Assembly: GCF_014204545.1 (NCBI RefSeq)
Contig: NZ_JACHLJ010000001.1
Location: 1,116,001 to 1,180,000, forward strand
DNA: 64,000 bases
Reading direction: 5' to 3'
Origin: Brevundimonas vesicularis
GTDB taxonomy: Bacteria > Pseudomonadota > Alphaproteobacteria > Caulobacterales > Caulobacteraceae
Positions 36,862 to 45,908 of the stretch are shown piece after piece (the first letter of the stretch is position 1; the number at the start of each line of letters is the position of its first letter). The position numbers and the translations under genes are program-made. The notes beneath the pieces are model-generated. The model worked only from the letters and a program-made list of their open reading frames with translations. It was not told where the DNA came from and ran no database searches.

Positions 36862-38553
36862 TCACGCCTTGGGCAAAGCGACCCAGAAGGTGGCGCCCTC
36901 GCCCGGCGCCGAGATCACGCCGATCGAGCCGCCCTGCAACTCGACCAATCGCTTGGCCAGGGCCAGGCCGACGCCGTGCCCCTCGACCGTCGAACGCTCA
37001 AGGCCCAGGCGGTTGAAGGGCTCGAACAGCTGCGCCTGCTTTTGAAGCGACAGACCGGGGCCGAAATCGCTGACCTCGATGCGGACGCAGTCATCCTGAC
37101 GAAGCGCACGCAGAACGGCACGGCCGCCGGAACCGCCGTATTTCAGCGCATTGCTGGTCAGGTTGGTGATGATCTGGGCCAGACGCTGAGAGTCCGCGAC
37201 CGCGATCAAACCATCACCCTCGCACACCACCTCGACGGCGACCCGGTCGGCGTCGGGCCACAGCAGGCACGTGCGGCGCACGTCTTCCAGCAGCCCTGGA
37301 ATGTCGGTCGGCCGCAGATCGACCCGGACGGCCCCGGATTCGGCGCGGGCCACGTCCAGCAGATCATGGGCCAGGGTTTCGACCTGACGCGCGGTCTTGA
37401 CCAGCATGTCGGACATTTCGGCCTGCTGGGCCGAGACTGGCCCCAGGTGGCCCTGCCGCCACAGATCGCCAATGCCGATGATGCCGGCGACGGGGCTCTT
37501 GATCTCGTGAGCGACATTGGCAAGCAGGCGGGACTTGGCCTCCGAGGCCTTTTCGGCGCGTTCGCGACCGACGCGCGCGCGCTCCGCCAGAAGATCGCGC
37601 TCTTCCAGCAACGAGGCCACCAGCAGGACGGGCATATAGCCGATCAGCACCAGCATTTGGCCCATCAACACCTGTTGGGTCAGGTCACCCTTGCTGTAAG
37701 GACCATTCCCCATCATGGCGCCGCCGACCAAAAGGATGGTCAAGACGACCAAGGTGAAGGCCGCGCCAGCGACGCCGAGCCGGACCGCGATGGCCAGAAG
37801 AAGCGGCAGCAGGACGAAGCCCATCGGCACGTCGCCCGTGAAGGCGACAAAGTAGAAGACGGGGACAAGGCCGATCAGAACGACGGCCTCGATCAGCTTT
37901 CTCGGCTTCAGCAGACGCGCGAACATCGCAGGCGTCAGCGACATGCCTAACGAACCCAGTACAGCGATGCCCAAGGCGTGACCCAGCCACCAGGTCTGGA
38001 ACCCCTGCCAAACGATGTCGGACTGGCCCACCAGCGACAGGATCACGGTGCTGCAAAGGGCGGCGGGTAGCGGCGCTAGAACGGCCGCAAAAAACAGGAA
38101 ACTCACCGCCCCGTTCAGGCTGGACAGGTTCAGCGTGGGCGAGAAACGGCGCGCCAGCAGCACGGCGCTAATGATCTCGACCATATTGGCGATCGTGAAG
38201 GCTAGCGCCAGCGGGGGTTTGTTGCCGGCGATGATCTCGCCGATCAGGATACTGACGGTTAGGACGCCGGCGAAGGTGAGGTCGCTGGTGCGGCCACGGC
38301 TGGTGCGCAGCCAGACGGCGACGGCGACGCCGCTGGCGCCCCACAGGCCCGCCACCAGTCCGGCCGAACGGGCATAGGCGATGGCGATTGCGACCAGGAT
38401 GGCCACCGCCACACCTGTCAGCACGGGGATAAGAGGATTGGGCCCGTCGGAACTCTCTGCGTCGACCGGGCTGGGGCGATGGCCAGCCGCCAGCGCGCCC
38501 TTGACGGACGCGCTGCGGGGATCGTCGATATTGAGCGCGCGGCCCAGGATCAT
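36862..38553 (-). CDS. Membrane histidine kinase with MASE1-type sensor
   Basis: Sensor kinase of 563 residues. About residues 40-305 form eight or so membrane helices in the MASE1 pattern (GLWGASGVAVAVWLR, NMVEIISAVLLARRF). A coiled linker leads to HisKA with phospho-acceptor His349 (NVAHEIKSPVAGI), then the ATPase domain (NLTSNALKYGG, DFGPGL, VEGHGVGLALAKRL). No receiver domain. The signal is unknown; no cognate regulator gene is adjacent. Confidence 0.88.
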   Translation of the reverse strand: MILGRALNIDDPRSASVKGALAAGHRPSPVDAESSDGPNPLIPVLTGVAVAILVAIAIAYARSAGLVAGLWGASGVAVAVWLRTSRGRTSDLTFAGVLTVSILIGEIIAGNKPPLALAFTIANMVEIISAVLLARRFSPTLNLSSLNGAVSFLFFAAVLAPLPAALCSTVILSLVGQSDIVWQGFQTWWLGHALGIAVLGSLGMSLTPAMFARLLKPRKLIEAVVLIGLVPVFYFVAFTGDVPMGFVLLPLLLAIAVRLGVAGAAFTLVVLTILLVGGAMMGNGPYSKGDLTQQVLMGQMLVLIGYMPVLLVASLLEERDLLAERARVGRERAEKASEAKSRLLANVAHEIKSPVAGIIGIGDLWRQGHLGPVSAQQAEMSDMLVKTARQVETLAHDLLDVARAESGAVRVDLRPTDIPGLLEDVRRTCLLWPDADRVAVEVVCEGDGLIAVADSQRLAQIITNLTSNALKYGGSGGRAVLRALRQDDCVRIEVSDFGPGLSLQKQAQLFEPFNRLGLERSTVEGHGVGLALAKRLVELQGGSIGVISAPGEGATFWVALPKA

Positions 38554-38615
38554 GGACAGGTTCCGACCAGTCAGAGGTTGGTATAGGATCAGCCGGTTCC
38601 TAATATCCCCTGAAG

Positions 38616-39278
38616 TCAGGGCCTCAATTTTTCATTGAAGCGCCTGACGGCCTCGGCCGGGCCGTCGGGATGGTTCCAGACCCCGCCGCTGACCGCCACG
38701 AAGTCGGCGCCGGCTTGGGCAAGGTCTGCGGCGTTGTCGACCGTGATCCCGCCGATGGCGACGCAGGGGGTTTCGACGGTTTCTTGCCACACCGTCAGGA
38801 TGTCCAGCGGCGGACGATGCACCGTTTCCTTTGTATCGGTGGGATAAAAGGCGCCGAAGGCGACATAGTCGGCGCCGCCCTCTGCGGCGTCCCAGGCCAG
38901 GTCGCGGTCGTCGTGGCAGGTGACGCCGATCATGGCGTCCGGCCCCATGATACGCCGCGCCTCGGCTAGCGAGCCGTCTTCCTGACCGATGTGAACGCCG
39001 TCGCAGCCGCTGGCCCGCGCCAGATCAGGCAGGTCGTTCAGCAGGACCGCGACATCATGACGCCGCGCGATGGGAGCCAACACCTCGACCGCCGTGCGGA
39101 TGGCGGCGTCGTCGGCGGGCTTCAGCCGGATCTGCAAGGCCGCGACGTCGCCGGCGGCCAAAGCCTGATCGAGGGTTTGCGCAAAGGCGTTCAGATCGGC
39201 GATCACAGGCGGCGTGATCAGATACAGCCGGCAGGGCGGACGCTCGGGGACGGTGGGTGTTCGGGCCATGTCCGTCAT
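38616..39278 (-). CDS. thiE: Thiamine-phosphate synthase
   Basis: ThiE, 220 residues, joins the pyrimidine and thiazole parts of thiamine. Conserved segments: [47 protein letters not shown] and [31 protein letters not shown] Met four residues in is an alternative start. No THI box was noticed nearby. It stands alone. Confidence 0.92.
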   Translation of the reverse strand: MTDMARTPTVPERPPCRLYLITPPVIADLNAFAQTLDQALAAGDVAALQIRLKPADDAAIRTAVEVLAPIARRHDVAVLLNDLPDLARASGCDGVHIGQEDGSLAEARRIMGPDAMIGVTCHDDRDLAWDAAEGGADYVAFGAFYPTDTKETVHRPPLDILTVWQETVETPCVAIGGITVDNAADLAQAGADFVAVSGGVWNHPDGPAEAVRRFNEKLRP

Positions 39279-39360
39279 TGCCTGCCCCCGCGACGATCCG
39301 TCAACGGCCCACCGGCAGCTGAGCCATGCGAACGACTTGCAATCGCCTTAAGTACTGCTA

Positions 39361-39376
39361 TAGCGAACCATTCTCA
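39361..39376. promoter_or_regulatory. Fur-like box upstream of bfd
   Basis: The minus strand reads TGAGAATGGTTCGCTA, which resembles the TGAGAAT-N-ATTCGCA-like Fur boxes of alphaproteobacteria with two or three mismatches. It lies about 25 bases before the bfd start, where a repressor would act. Iron control of bfd is usual, but this site is only a candidate. Confidence 0.4.
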
Positions 39377-39399
39377 GTCAGTGAAACGTGTAGCGCCTC

Positions 39400-39585
39400 G
39401 TGTACGTCTGCAACTGTAACGGTCTTCGCCAGCGTGATGTCGCCCAGGCCATCGAGGCCGGCGCCTGCCGTCCGCGTGACATCTTCGCGCGCAACCAATG
39501 CCAGGCCCAGTGCGCCAAATGCGTCTGCGAGATGAGTCAAATGATTCAGGAAAGCCGCGAAGCGTTCGCTCTCGCAGCCGAATAG
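39400..39585 (+). CDS. bfd: Bacterioferritin-associated ferredoxin
   Basis: Bfd, 61 residues, a [2Fe-2S] protein that reduces iron stored in bacterioferritin so it can be released. The cluster cysteines are in YVCNCNGL and QCAKCVC. The GTG start at 39400 gives the family N-terminus MYVCNCNG. It is followed by bfr about 140 bases downstream. Release and storage proteins are thus linked, and a Fur-like box lies upstream. Confidence 0.93.
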   Translation: MYVCNCNGLRQRDVAQAIEAGACRPRDIFARNQCQAQCAKCVCEMSQMIQESREAFALAAE

Positions 39586-39726
39586 TTTGCTTCGCCTGCG
39601 GCCGACAGTCACTCGCACTCTCAATGCAGTGATAAAAATTCGCAAATAAACAAAGCCCGTTTTACTGTGTTATGGCTGCGCTCGACAGACGGCGATAGCG
39701 CCGTGGCGAGACCAAGGACCATGGCC

Positions 39727-40227
39727 ATGAAGGGCGACCCCGCAATCCTGCGCACGCTGAACGCAGTGCTGACCAACGAGCTGACGGCCGTAAATCAGTA
39801 TTTCCTGCACGCCCGCATGTTCGAAAGCTGGGGCCTCGCGCACCTGGGCAACGTGATCTACGAAGAGTCGATCGGCGAGATGAAGCACGCCGACATGCTG
39901 ATCAAACGCATCCTCTTCTTGGATGGACTGCCCAATCTGCAAGACCTGCACAAGCTGAAGGTCGGCGAAGATCCGATCGAATGCCTGGGCGCCGACCTGC
40001 AACTGGAACTGGACAGCCGCGCCACGACCGCCGCCGCCGTGACCCAGTGCGAGGAAACCCGCGACTACGTCAGCCGTGACCTGCTGATGAAGATCCTGGC
40101 CGACACCGAAGAGCACATCGACTTCCTGGAAAACCAGCACAAGCTGATCGAGCTGATGGGCGCGCAGAACTATCTGCAATCGGCGATGAAAGAGATCGTC
40201 ACCGACGGCGCGGCGACCGGCAACTAA
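39727..40227 (+). CDS. bfr: Bacterioferritin
   Basis: Heme-containing iron-storage protein of 166 residues that forms a 24-mer cage. The ferroxidase ligands lie in NELTAVNQYFLHA, YEESIGEMKHADMLI and DTEEHIDFLENQ, and the heme-ligand methionine is in the EMKHAD motif. The ATG at 39727 is set by the AAGGA site eight bases upstream; the ATG at 39721 is too close to it. Partner gene bfd lies upstream. Confidence 0.94.
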   Translation: MKGDPAILRTLNAVLTNELTAVNQYFLHARMFESWGLAHLGNVIYEESIGEMKHADMLIKRILFLDGLPNLQDLHKLKVGEDPIECLGADLQLELDSRATTAAAVTQCEETRDYVSRDLLMKILADTEEHIDFLENQHKLIELMGAQNYLQSAMKEIVTDGAATGN

Positions 40228-40253
40228 GCTCTGCCTTCTGACGGAACTCCAAT

Positions 40254-40293
40254 CCGCTCCGGCCATTAGCCTGTCAGGGCCAAGCTGGAGCGG
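40254..40293 (+). promoter_or_regulatory. Hairpin covering the ribosome site of the gene at 40297
   Basis: CCGCTCC (40254-40260) pairs with GGAGCGG (40287-40293), and an inner GGCC (40261-40264) with GGCC (40278-40281), leaving a five-base bulge. The GGAG in the right arm is the ribosome site of the ATG at 40297. It may act as a translational switch or simply end the bfr transcript. Confidence 0.5.
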
Positions 40294-40296
40294 ACC

Positions 40297-40857
40297 ATGA
40301 CCGATATCGACGACGCCATCGACGACGTGCGCGACGCCGCCATGGACTTGCTGAACAGCGAGGGCCGCAGCACCGGCCATGTGGTCGCGGGGATCGCCCT
40401 GACCGTCGGCTTCGCCCTGCTGGCCCACACCATCGCCTCGGGCGCGTTGAAGCCCCGCCGCAACCTGAAACAGGTGCGCGACAAGGATTTGCCGATCACC
40501 GAAAAGCCCAAGGGGGCCTTCAGCCTGGTCCTGCCGGCCGTGTTCTCGGCGACAACCCTGTCCGCCGTACGCGTCTGGAACGCGCCTCCGCAAAAGGAGC
40601 GGACCCGCGCCATGGGCCTGTGGGTCGCGGCCCAGACGGTGAACGCCGTCTGGCTGGGCCTGCGTCCGTCGTCGATGGCGCGTCAGGTGGTCGCCGCGAT
40701 GTCGTCAGCCGGTCTGGCCGCCGCCTTCGCCCACGAAGCGCGCAAGCTGGACGAAGGGGCCGGCAAGATGGCGGCGCCGCTGGGGTCGGGCGTGCGGTTC
40801 GGAAACTTCCTGCATCGCAAGGCCGATGACGCTTCGGGCGGACGCACGCTGCATTAG
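40297..40857 (+). CDS. Uncharacterised membrane protein, distant TspO-like features
   Basis: Protein of 186 residues. An acidic front is followed by about four membrane helices (HVVAGIALTVGFALLAHTIA, FSLVLPAVFSATTLSAVRVW, MGLWVAAQTVNAVWLGL, VVAAMSSAGLAAAFAHEA). The WVAAQTVNAVWLGL segment and its conserved Trp/Asn are similar in feel to TspO/MBR proteins, but the match is too weak for a call. Its ribosome site is in a hairpin. It lies between bfr and efp. Confidence 0.6.
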   Translation: MTDIDDAIDDVRDAAMDLLNSEGRSTGHVVAGIALTVGFALLAHTIASGALKPRRNLKQVRDKDLPITEKPKGAFSLVLPAVFSATTLSAVRVWNAPPQKERTRAMGLWVAAQTVNAVWLGLRPSSMARQVVAAMSSAGLAAAFAHEARKLDEGAGKMAAPLGSGVRFGNFLHRKADDASGGRTLH

Positions 40858-40960
40858 GTTGCGTCGCCTTGCCCTTTATCGGGGCTTCCTCTAGGGATCG
40901 CGCCCTATTCGCCTCGCCCCGAACGGTGCGAGGGCGCAACTCCATTTCCGATGTGACCCC

Positions 40961-41527
40961 ATGAAGATCAACGGCAACACCATCAAGCCCGGCATGGTCC
41001 TGCAGCACAATGGCGGCCTGTGGGTCGTCACCAAGGCCAGCCACGTCAAGCCCGGCAAGGGCGGCGCCTTCGCCAACGTCGAGGCCAAGAACCTGGAGAC
41101 CGGCAACAAGCTGAACGAACGATTCCGGTCGGAAGACAAGGTCGAGCGCGTGACGCTGGAGCAGAAGGACTTCTCCTATCTGTTCGACAATGGCGACAGC
41201 CTGGTCTTCATGGACGACACCACCTACGAGCAGATCGAACTGCAGAAGGACTGGGTGGGCGAAGAGCGCATCCCCTATCTGCAAGAAGGCATGAAGGTCG
41301 TCATCGAGATGCACGAAGAGCGTCCGATCGGCCTGGAACTGCCCGATCAGGTCGTGCTGGAAGTCGCCGAGACCGAGCCGACCGTGAAGGGCCAGACCGC
41401 TTCGTCGTCCTACAAGCCCGCGCTGGCGTCCAACGGCGTGCGTATCATGATCCCGCCCTATATGTCGGCCGGCGAGCGTATCGTCGTCGACACGACCAGC
41501 GGCGAATACGTCCGCCGCGCGGACTAA
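40961..41527 (+). CDS. efp: Translation elongation factor P
   Basis: EF-P, 188 residues, relieves ribosome stalling at proline runs. The N-terminal KOW-like domain has the loop lysine Lys33 in VKPGKGGAF, the site modified in species with EpmA/EpmB; no such gene is in the window. The OB domains follow and the family ending [26 protein letters not shown] is present. A terminator lies 20 bases after the stop. Confidence 0.96.
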   Translation: MKINGNTIKPGMVLQHNGGLWVVTKASHVKPGKGGAFANVEAKNLETGNKLNERFRSEDKVERVTLEQKDFSYLFDNGDSLVFMDDTTYEQIELQKDWVGEERIPYLQEGMKVVIEMHEERPIGLELPDQVVLEVAETEPTVKGQTASSSYKPALASNGVRIMIPPYMSAGERIVVDTTSGEYVRRAD

Positions 41528-41545
41528 TAGACCACCACGCTAAAG

Positions 41546-41570
41546 CGGCCCCTCGCGGGGCCGTTCCTTT
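41546..41570 (+). terminator. Intrinsic terminator after efp
   Basis: CGGCCCC (41546-41552) and GGGGCCG (41557-41563) pair around a TCGC loop, followed by TTCCTTTC. It ends efp before suhB. Confidence 0.75.
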
Positions 41571-41631
41571 CTGAACTTCTCCGACTGTCCGGCTGCGGCT
41601 TTGAAGGACTTTCGGACCAGGAGATTCCCCG

Positions 41632-42435
41632 ATGGCCCTCGCCTCCGCCCTGCTCCAAGTCATGACCGATGCGGTGCGCAAGACCGCCCGCCCGATGCTG
41701 CGCGACTTCGGCGAAGTGTCCCAGCTTCAGGTATCGAGGAAGGGCCCCGGCGATTTCGTCACGGCCGCCGACTTGAAGGCAGAAGACACGCTTTACGAGC
41801 TGCTGATGAAGGCCCGCCCCGGCTATGGTTTCCTCGGCGAGGAACGCGGCATGATCGAGGGGACGGACAAGTCCCACACCTGGATCGTCGATCCGATCGA
41901 CGGCACCACCAACTTCATGCACGCCATGCCCCACTTCGCCATCACGGTGGGGCTGGAGCGCCGCGCGCCGGACGGGTCCAGCGAGATCGTCGCCGGCGTG
42001 ACCTACAACCCCGTCATGAACGAGCTGTTCTGGGCCGAAAAGGGCAAGGGCTGCTATCTGAACGACCAGCGCATCCGCGTCGCCGGCCGGCGTGACCTGT
42101 CCGAAAGCCTGATCGCCACCGGACTGCCCTTCATCGGCAAGTCGGGCCATGCCCAGTCGATCAAGGATCTGCACGCCGTGGGCCAGCGGGTCGCGGGCAT
42201 CCGCCGTCTGGGTTCAGCCGCCCTGGACTTCGCCTGGGTCGCAGCTGGTCGCTACGACGCCTATTATGAGCGCAATCTGAAGCCCTGGGACGTGGCGGCG
42301 GGCATCCTGTTCGTCACCGAGGCCGGCGGCCGGGTCACGACCATCGAGAACGACGGCGATCCCAAGACGGGCAAGTCCATCCTGGCGTCGAACACCGAAC
42401 TGCATCCGAACCTGCGCAAGGTCCTGCAGGGCTGA
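41632..42435 (+). CDS. suhB: Inositol monophosphatase family protein
   Basis: Magnesium-dependent phosphatase of 267 residues. Metal-binding motifs are GEE (69-71), DPIDGTTNF (87-95) and the C-terminal WDVAAG, all intact. In E. coli SuhB also takes part in rRNA antitermination and RNA polymerase complexes. The substrate here may be myo-inositol phosphate or a related sugar phosphate. A clear ribosome site (AGGAG) precedes the ATG. Confidence 0.92.
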   Translation: MALASALLQVMTDAVRKTARPMLRDFGEVSQLQVSRKGPGDFVTAADLKAEDTLYELLMKARPGYGFLGEERGMIEGTDKSHTWIVDPIDGTTNFMHAMPHFAITVGLERRAPDGSSEIVAGVTYNPVMNELFWAEKGKGCYLNDQRIRVAGRRDLSESLIATGLPFIGKSGHAQSIKDLHAVGQRVAGIRRLGSAALDFAWVAAGRYDAYYERNLKPWDVAAGILFVTEAGGRVTTIENDGDPKTGKSILASNTELHPNLRKVLQG

Positions 42436-42475
42436 TTGTCATAGGGGCGACGCGCCTCTGCCCTATCCAAGGCGG

Positions 42476-43507
42476 ATGATCCGTTTCATCCTGTGCGGCC
42501 TCGTCCTTCTGACCGGAACGCCAGCCTTGGCCCAGCCCCTGATCATCGCCCACCGCGGCGCGTCCGGCGAACGGCCCGAGCACACCCGTGCGGCCTATGA
42601 GCTGGCGATCGAACAGGGCGCGGACGTGATCGAGCCGGATCTGGTGCAGACCAGGGATGGCGTCTTCGTCGATCGGCATGAGAACGAGATCGGCGGCACG
42701 ACGGACGTGGGCGACCGGCCCGAGTTCGCGGGCCGTCGGACGACCAAGACCATCGACGGGGTCGAGACCACCGGCTGGTTCACCGAAGACTTCACCCTGG
42801 CCGAGTTGAAGACGCTGAGGGCCAGGGAGCGGTTGCCCGCGTATCGACCGGGCAGCGCCGCCTATGATCGACAGGAGCCGATCCTGACCTTCGAAGAGGT
42901 CGTCGCCATCGCGCGCGAGGCCTCGGCGCGGACCGGGCGGACGATCGCCGTGGCGCCGGAGCTGAAACACCCGACCTATTTCGCCGATATCGGCCTGCCG
43001 ATGGAGGACGGCTTCGTCGCGGAACTGGAGCGGCTGGATCTGACGGGCGCCGAGGCTCCGATCATCATCCAGTGTTTCGAGGTCGGGCCGCTGGAGCGGC
43101 TGGCGAAGCGCATCGATGCGCCGCTGGCTCAACTTGTGGCCGCCAAAGGCGGACCGGCGGACCGGGCGGACGTGACCTATGCGCAGATGATCACGCCGGA
43201 GGGGCTGAAGGCCATCGCCGCCTACGCGGACTGGGTCGCGCCGGAGATGACCCTGGTCCTGCCGCGCGACGCACAAGGTCGCACGACCGCGCCCACGACC
43301 TTGGTCGCCGACGCCCATGCGGAGGGCCTCACGGTCGTGGTCTGGACCCTGCGGGCCGAGAACGCCTTCCTGCCGGTCGAGCGACGCAGAGGCGACGACC
43401 CGGCCGCGCACGGCGACATGACCGGCTATGCTGCATCCTTCGCCGCAGCAGGGGTCGATGCGCTGTTCAGCGATTTCCCGGCCCTGGCGCGGACCACGGC
43501 GCCCTAG
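42476..43507 (+). CDS. Exported glycerophosphodiester phosphodiesterase
   Basis: GlpQ-type enzyme of 343 residues with a signal peptide (cleaved near LAQP, about residue 22), so periplasmic. It splits glycerophosphodiesters to glycerol-3-phosphate. The catalytic front is IIAHRGASGERPEHTRAAYELAIEQGAD, with the metal/acid residues in EPDLVQTRDGVFVDRHE, the TIM-barrel core and the C-terminal VVVWTLRAEN. Its stop codon overlaps that of the convergent ABC transporter gene. Confidence 0.92.
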   Translation: MIRFILCGLVLLTGTPALAQPLIIAHRGASGERPEHTRAAYELAIEQGADVIEPDLVQTRDGVFVDRHENEIGGTTDVGDRPEFAGRRTTKTIDGVETTGWFTEDFTLAELKTLRARERLPAYRPGSAAYDRQEPILTFEEVVAIAREASARTGRTIAVAPELKHPTYFADIGLPMEDGFVAELERLDLTGAEAPIIIQCFEVGPLERLAKRIDAPLAQLVAAKGGPADRADVTYAQMITPEGLKAIAAYADWVAPEMTLVLPRDAQGRTTAPTTLVADAHAEGLTVVVWTLRAENAFLPVERRRGDDPAAHGDMTGYAASFAAAGVDALFSDFPALARTTAP

Positions 43508-45372
43508 TTGCGGAACTGAAGCTCGGCGAGGCGGGCGTAGAGGCCGCCCTGGGCGACGAGTTGCTCGTGGGTGCCCTCTTCGACCACGCGACCGTCGTCC
43601 ATGACGACGATGCGGTCGGCGCGGAGCACCGTGGCCAGGCGGTGGGCGATGACCAGGGTGGTGCGCTCTTCCATCGCCTGATCGAGGGCGACCTGGACCA
43701 GGCGCTCGCTTTCCGCGTCCAGAGCGCTGGTGGCCTCGTCCAACAGCAGGATGGGGGCGTCGCGGACCAGGGCGCGGGCGATGGCCAGGCGCTGGCGCTG
43801 GCCGCCCGACAGGCTCTTGCCGCGCTCGCCGAGCGGGGTGTCGAAGCCCTCAGGCAGGGCGTCGATGAAGCCGAGCGCCTGGGCCTTTTCGGCGACGGCG
43901 CGGGCCTCTTCCCGGGTGGTGTTCTCGCGGCCGAAGCGGATGTTCTCTAGCGCCGAGCCCGAGAACAGCGGCGTTTCCTGCGACACCCAGGCGAAGCGGT
44001 CGCGCACGGCGACAGGATCGGCCTGGCGCACATCGACGCCGTCGACCGAGACCATGCCGGTCTGCGGATCATAGAAGCGCAGCAGCAGGCGGAAGACCGT
44101 GGATTTGCCGGCGCCAGACGGGCCGACCAAAGCGACCGTCTCGCCAGGGCGCACAGTCAGGCTGAAGCCCTTAAGGGCGGGATGGTCGGGGCGGCCCGGA
44201 TAGGCGAAGCCGACGGCCGACATCGACACCTCGCCGCGAGGGGGCGTCGGCAGGGCCATGGCCTGAGGCGGCGGAGCGATGCCGGCGACGGCGCGCATCA
44301 GCTCCTCGATCCGCTCCATGGCGCCGGCGGCCTTTTGCACGTCGCCCCAGCTTTCGCCGAGCGCGCCCACGGCGCCCGCCGCGAAGACGGACAGCAGAAC
44401 GAACTGAAGCAGGGCGCCGGGCGTCATGGCGCCCTTCACGACATCCTGAGCGCCTAGCCACAGCACTAGAGTGACGCCGCCGAACATGACGACGATGATC
44501 AGGGCGGTCATCCAGGCGCGGGCCTGCATCCGGGTCAGGGAGGCGTTGAAGGCGTCCTCGACCGCCGCGCCGAAGCGGGTGATGGCGCTCTGTTCGCGGC
44601 CAAAGGCCTGGACCGTCTCGATGGCGTCCACGCTTTCACCGGCGAAGCCGACGGCGTTGGCGAAGCGGTCCTGGGACGCGACGGTCAGTTTGCGCACCTT
44701 GCGGCCGAAGATGAAGATCGGCCCCAGGAGGAAGGGCACGATCAGCAGAACGAAGCCGGTCAGCTTGGGGCTGACGAAGAACAGCAGGGCCACGCCGCCG
44801 ATCATGGTCAGGAAGTTGCGCAACGCATAGGAGATGGACGTCGTCATCAACGTCTCGACCAGGGCGATGTCCGTGGTCAGGCGCGACAGCACCTCGCCCG
44901 TCCGCATATGGGCGTAGAAGGACGGGTCCAGCGTCAGGATGCGGCCGAACAGACCCTTTCGCACATCGGCGATGACGCGCTCGCCCGTGCGGGTGACGAA
45001 ATAATAGCGAGCGGCGGTCGCCAGCCCCAGGAACAGGGCGTTGGCGCCCAGCAGCAGGAACCAGATGTTCAGATTGGCGCCGCCCGCCTCGAACCCGTGG
45101 TCGATGGCCCCGCGCGCCAAGGCGGTCAGACCCAGAGAGGCGGCAGTGGACAGCAGCAGCCAGAAGACCGCCATCAGGGCATGACCCTTGTGGCGCATGG
45201 CGAAGGGAATCAGTCGCGCCAGCGGGCGAATGTCGCGGCGCTTGGCGCGCTTTGCGCCCGCTTCGGACATCTGGTCGGCGAGAAGGGCGCCGGCGCTGGG
45301 CCTCCCCTCCAGCGACGCCATGCCCGAGGCGCGGTTGGCGGAAGAGGCGGAGGCGGCGGCTTGATCGGTCAT
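43504..45372 (-). CDS. ABC exporter, MsbA/LmrA-like (membrane and ATPase domains fused)
   Basis: Half-transporter of 622 residues that would work as a homodimer. After a basic N-terminus, residues about 55-340 hold six membrane helices; the ATPase has Walker A VGPSGAGKST, signature LSGGQRQR and Walker B LLLDEATSALD. The family exports lipid A, peptides or drugs; which one cannot be told. No partner gene is adjacent. The stop overlaps the end of the convergent phosphodiesterase gene by four bases. Confidence 0.9.
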   Translation of the reverse strand: MTDQAAASASSANRASGMASLEGRPSAGALLADQMSEAGAKRAKRRDIRPLARLIPFAMRHKGHALMAVFWLLLSTAASLGLTALARGAIDHGFEAGGANLNIWFLLLGANALFLGLATAARYYFVTRTGERVIADVRKGLFGRILTLDPSFYAHMRTGEVLSRLTTDIALVETLMTTSISYALRNFLTMIGGVALLFFVSPKLTGFVLLIVPFLLGPIFIFGRKVRKLTVASQDRFANAVGFAGESVDAIETVQAFGREQSAITRFGAAVEDAFNASLTRMQARAWMTALIIVVMFGGVTLVLWLGAQDVVKGAMTPGALLQFVLLSVFAAGAVGALGESWGDVQKAAGAMERIEELMRAVAGIAPPPQAMALPTPPRGEVSMSAVGFAYPGRPDHPALKGFSLTVRPGETVALVGPSGAGKSTVFRLLLRFYDPQTGMVSVDGVDVRQADPVAVRDRFAWVSQETPLFSGSALENIRFGRENTTREEARAVAEKAQALGFIDALPEGFDTPLGERGKSLSGGQRQRLAIARALVRDAPILLLDEATSALDAESERLVQVALDQAMEERTTLVIAHRLATVLRADRIVVMDDGRVVEEGTHEQLVAQGGLYARLAELQFRN

Positions 45373-45524
45373 TTCGCCCGCCTCTTGCCCCGGAACGCCC
45401 CCCGGTGTAAACGCCGCCCCTCATTCCCGCCGGGCCTTTCCCTCAAAAAGGATTGGTGGCGGGTTTCTCATTTCACGCGCACGGACGGTCGGCATCGTCA
45501 CCGCGCAGAGACCGGACGACGACC

Positions 45525-45749
45525 ATGAAGGCGGATACCCATCCCGACTACCACTTCATCACCGTGGTGATGACCGACGGCAGCACCTACCAGACCCGTT
45601 CGACCTACGGGAAGGAAGGCGACAAGCTGGCCCTCGACATCGACCCGTCGACCCACCCGGCCTGGACGGGCGGCAACGCCCAGCTGATGGACCGCGGCGG
45701 CCGCGTCTCGCGCTTCAACAACAAGTTCGCCGGCTTCATCAAGAAGTAA
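45525..45749 (+). CDS. rpmE: 50S ribosomal protein L31
   Basis: L31, 74 residues, binds at the interface of the two ribosomal subunits. The family core [24 protein letters not shown] and HPAWTGG is complete. No zinc-binding cysteines are present, so it is the zinc-free type. A terminator lies about 45 bases after the stop. Confidence 0.95.
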   Translation: MKADTHPDYHFITVVMTDGSTYQTRSTYGKEGDKLALDIDPSTHPAWTGGNAQLMDRGGRVSRFNNKFAGFIKK

Positions 45750-45792
45750 GCGCGTCCTGGCTGCGACATCTCGCAGCAATCGGAACACCAAG

Positions 45793-45820
45793 AGCGTCGG
45801 TCGCAAGGCCGGCGCTTTTT
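45793..45820 (+). terminator. Intrinsic terminator after rpmE
   Basis: AGCGTCGG (45793-45800) pairs with CCGGCGCT (45809-45816) with one G-T wobble, followed by five T residues. It ends rpmE. Confidence 0.75.
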
Positions 45821-45908
45821 GTTTGGTCGGAACGCCGATAATGTGGGGGCGTTCGGGTACCAGGGGCGTCGGCCACGCTGGCCGAAGCGATCGAAGAAGC
45901 GGAAGACT

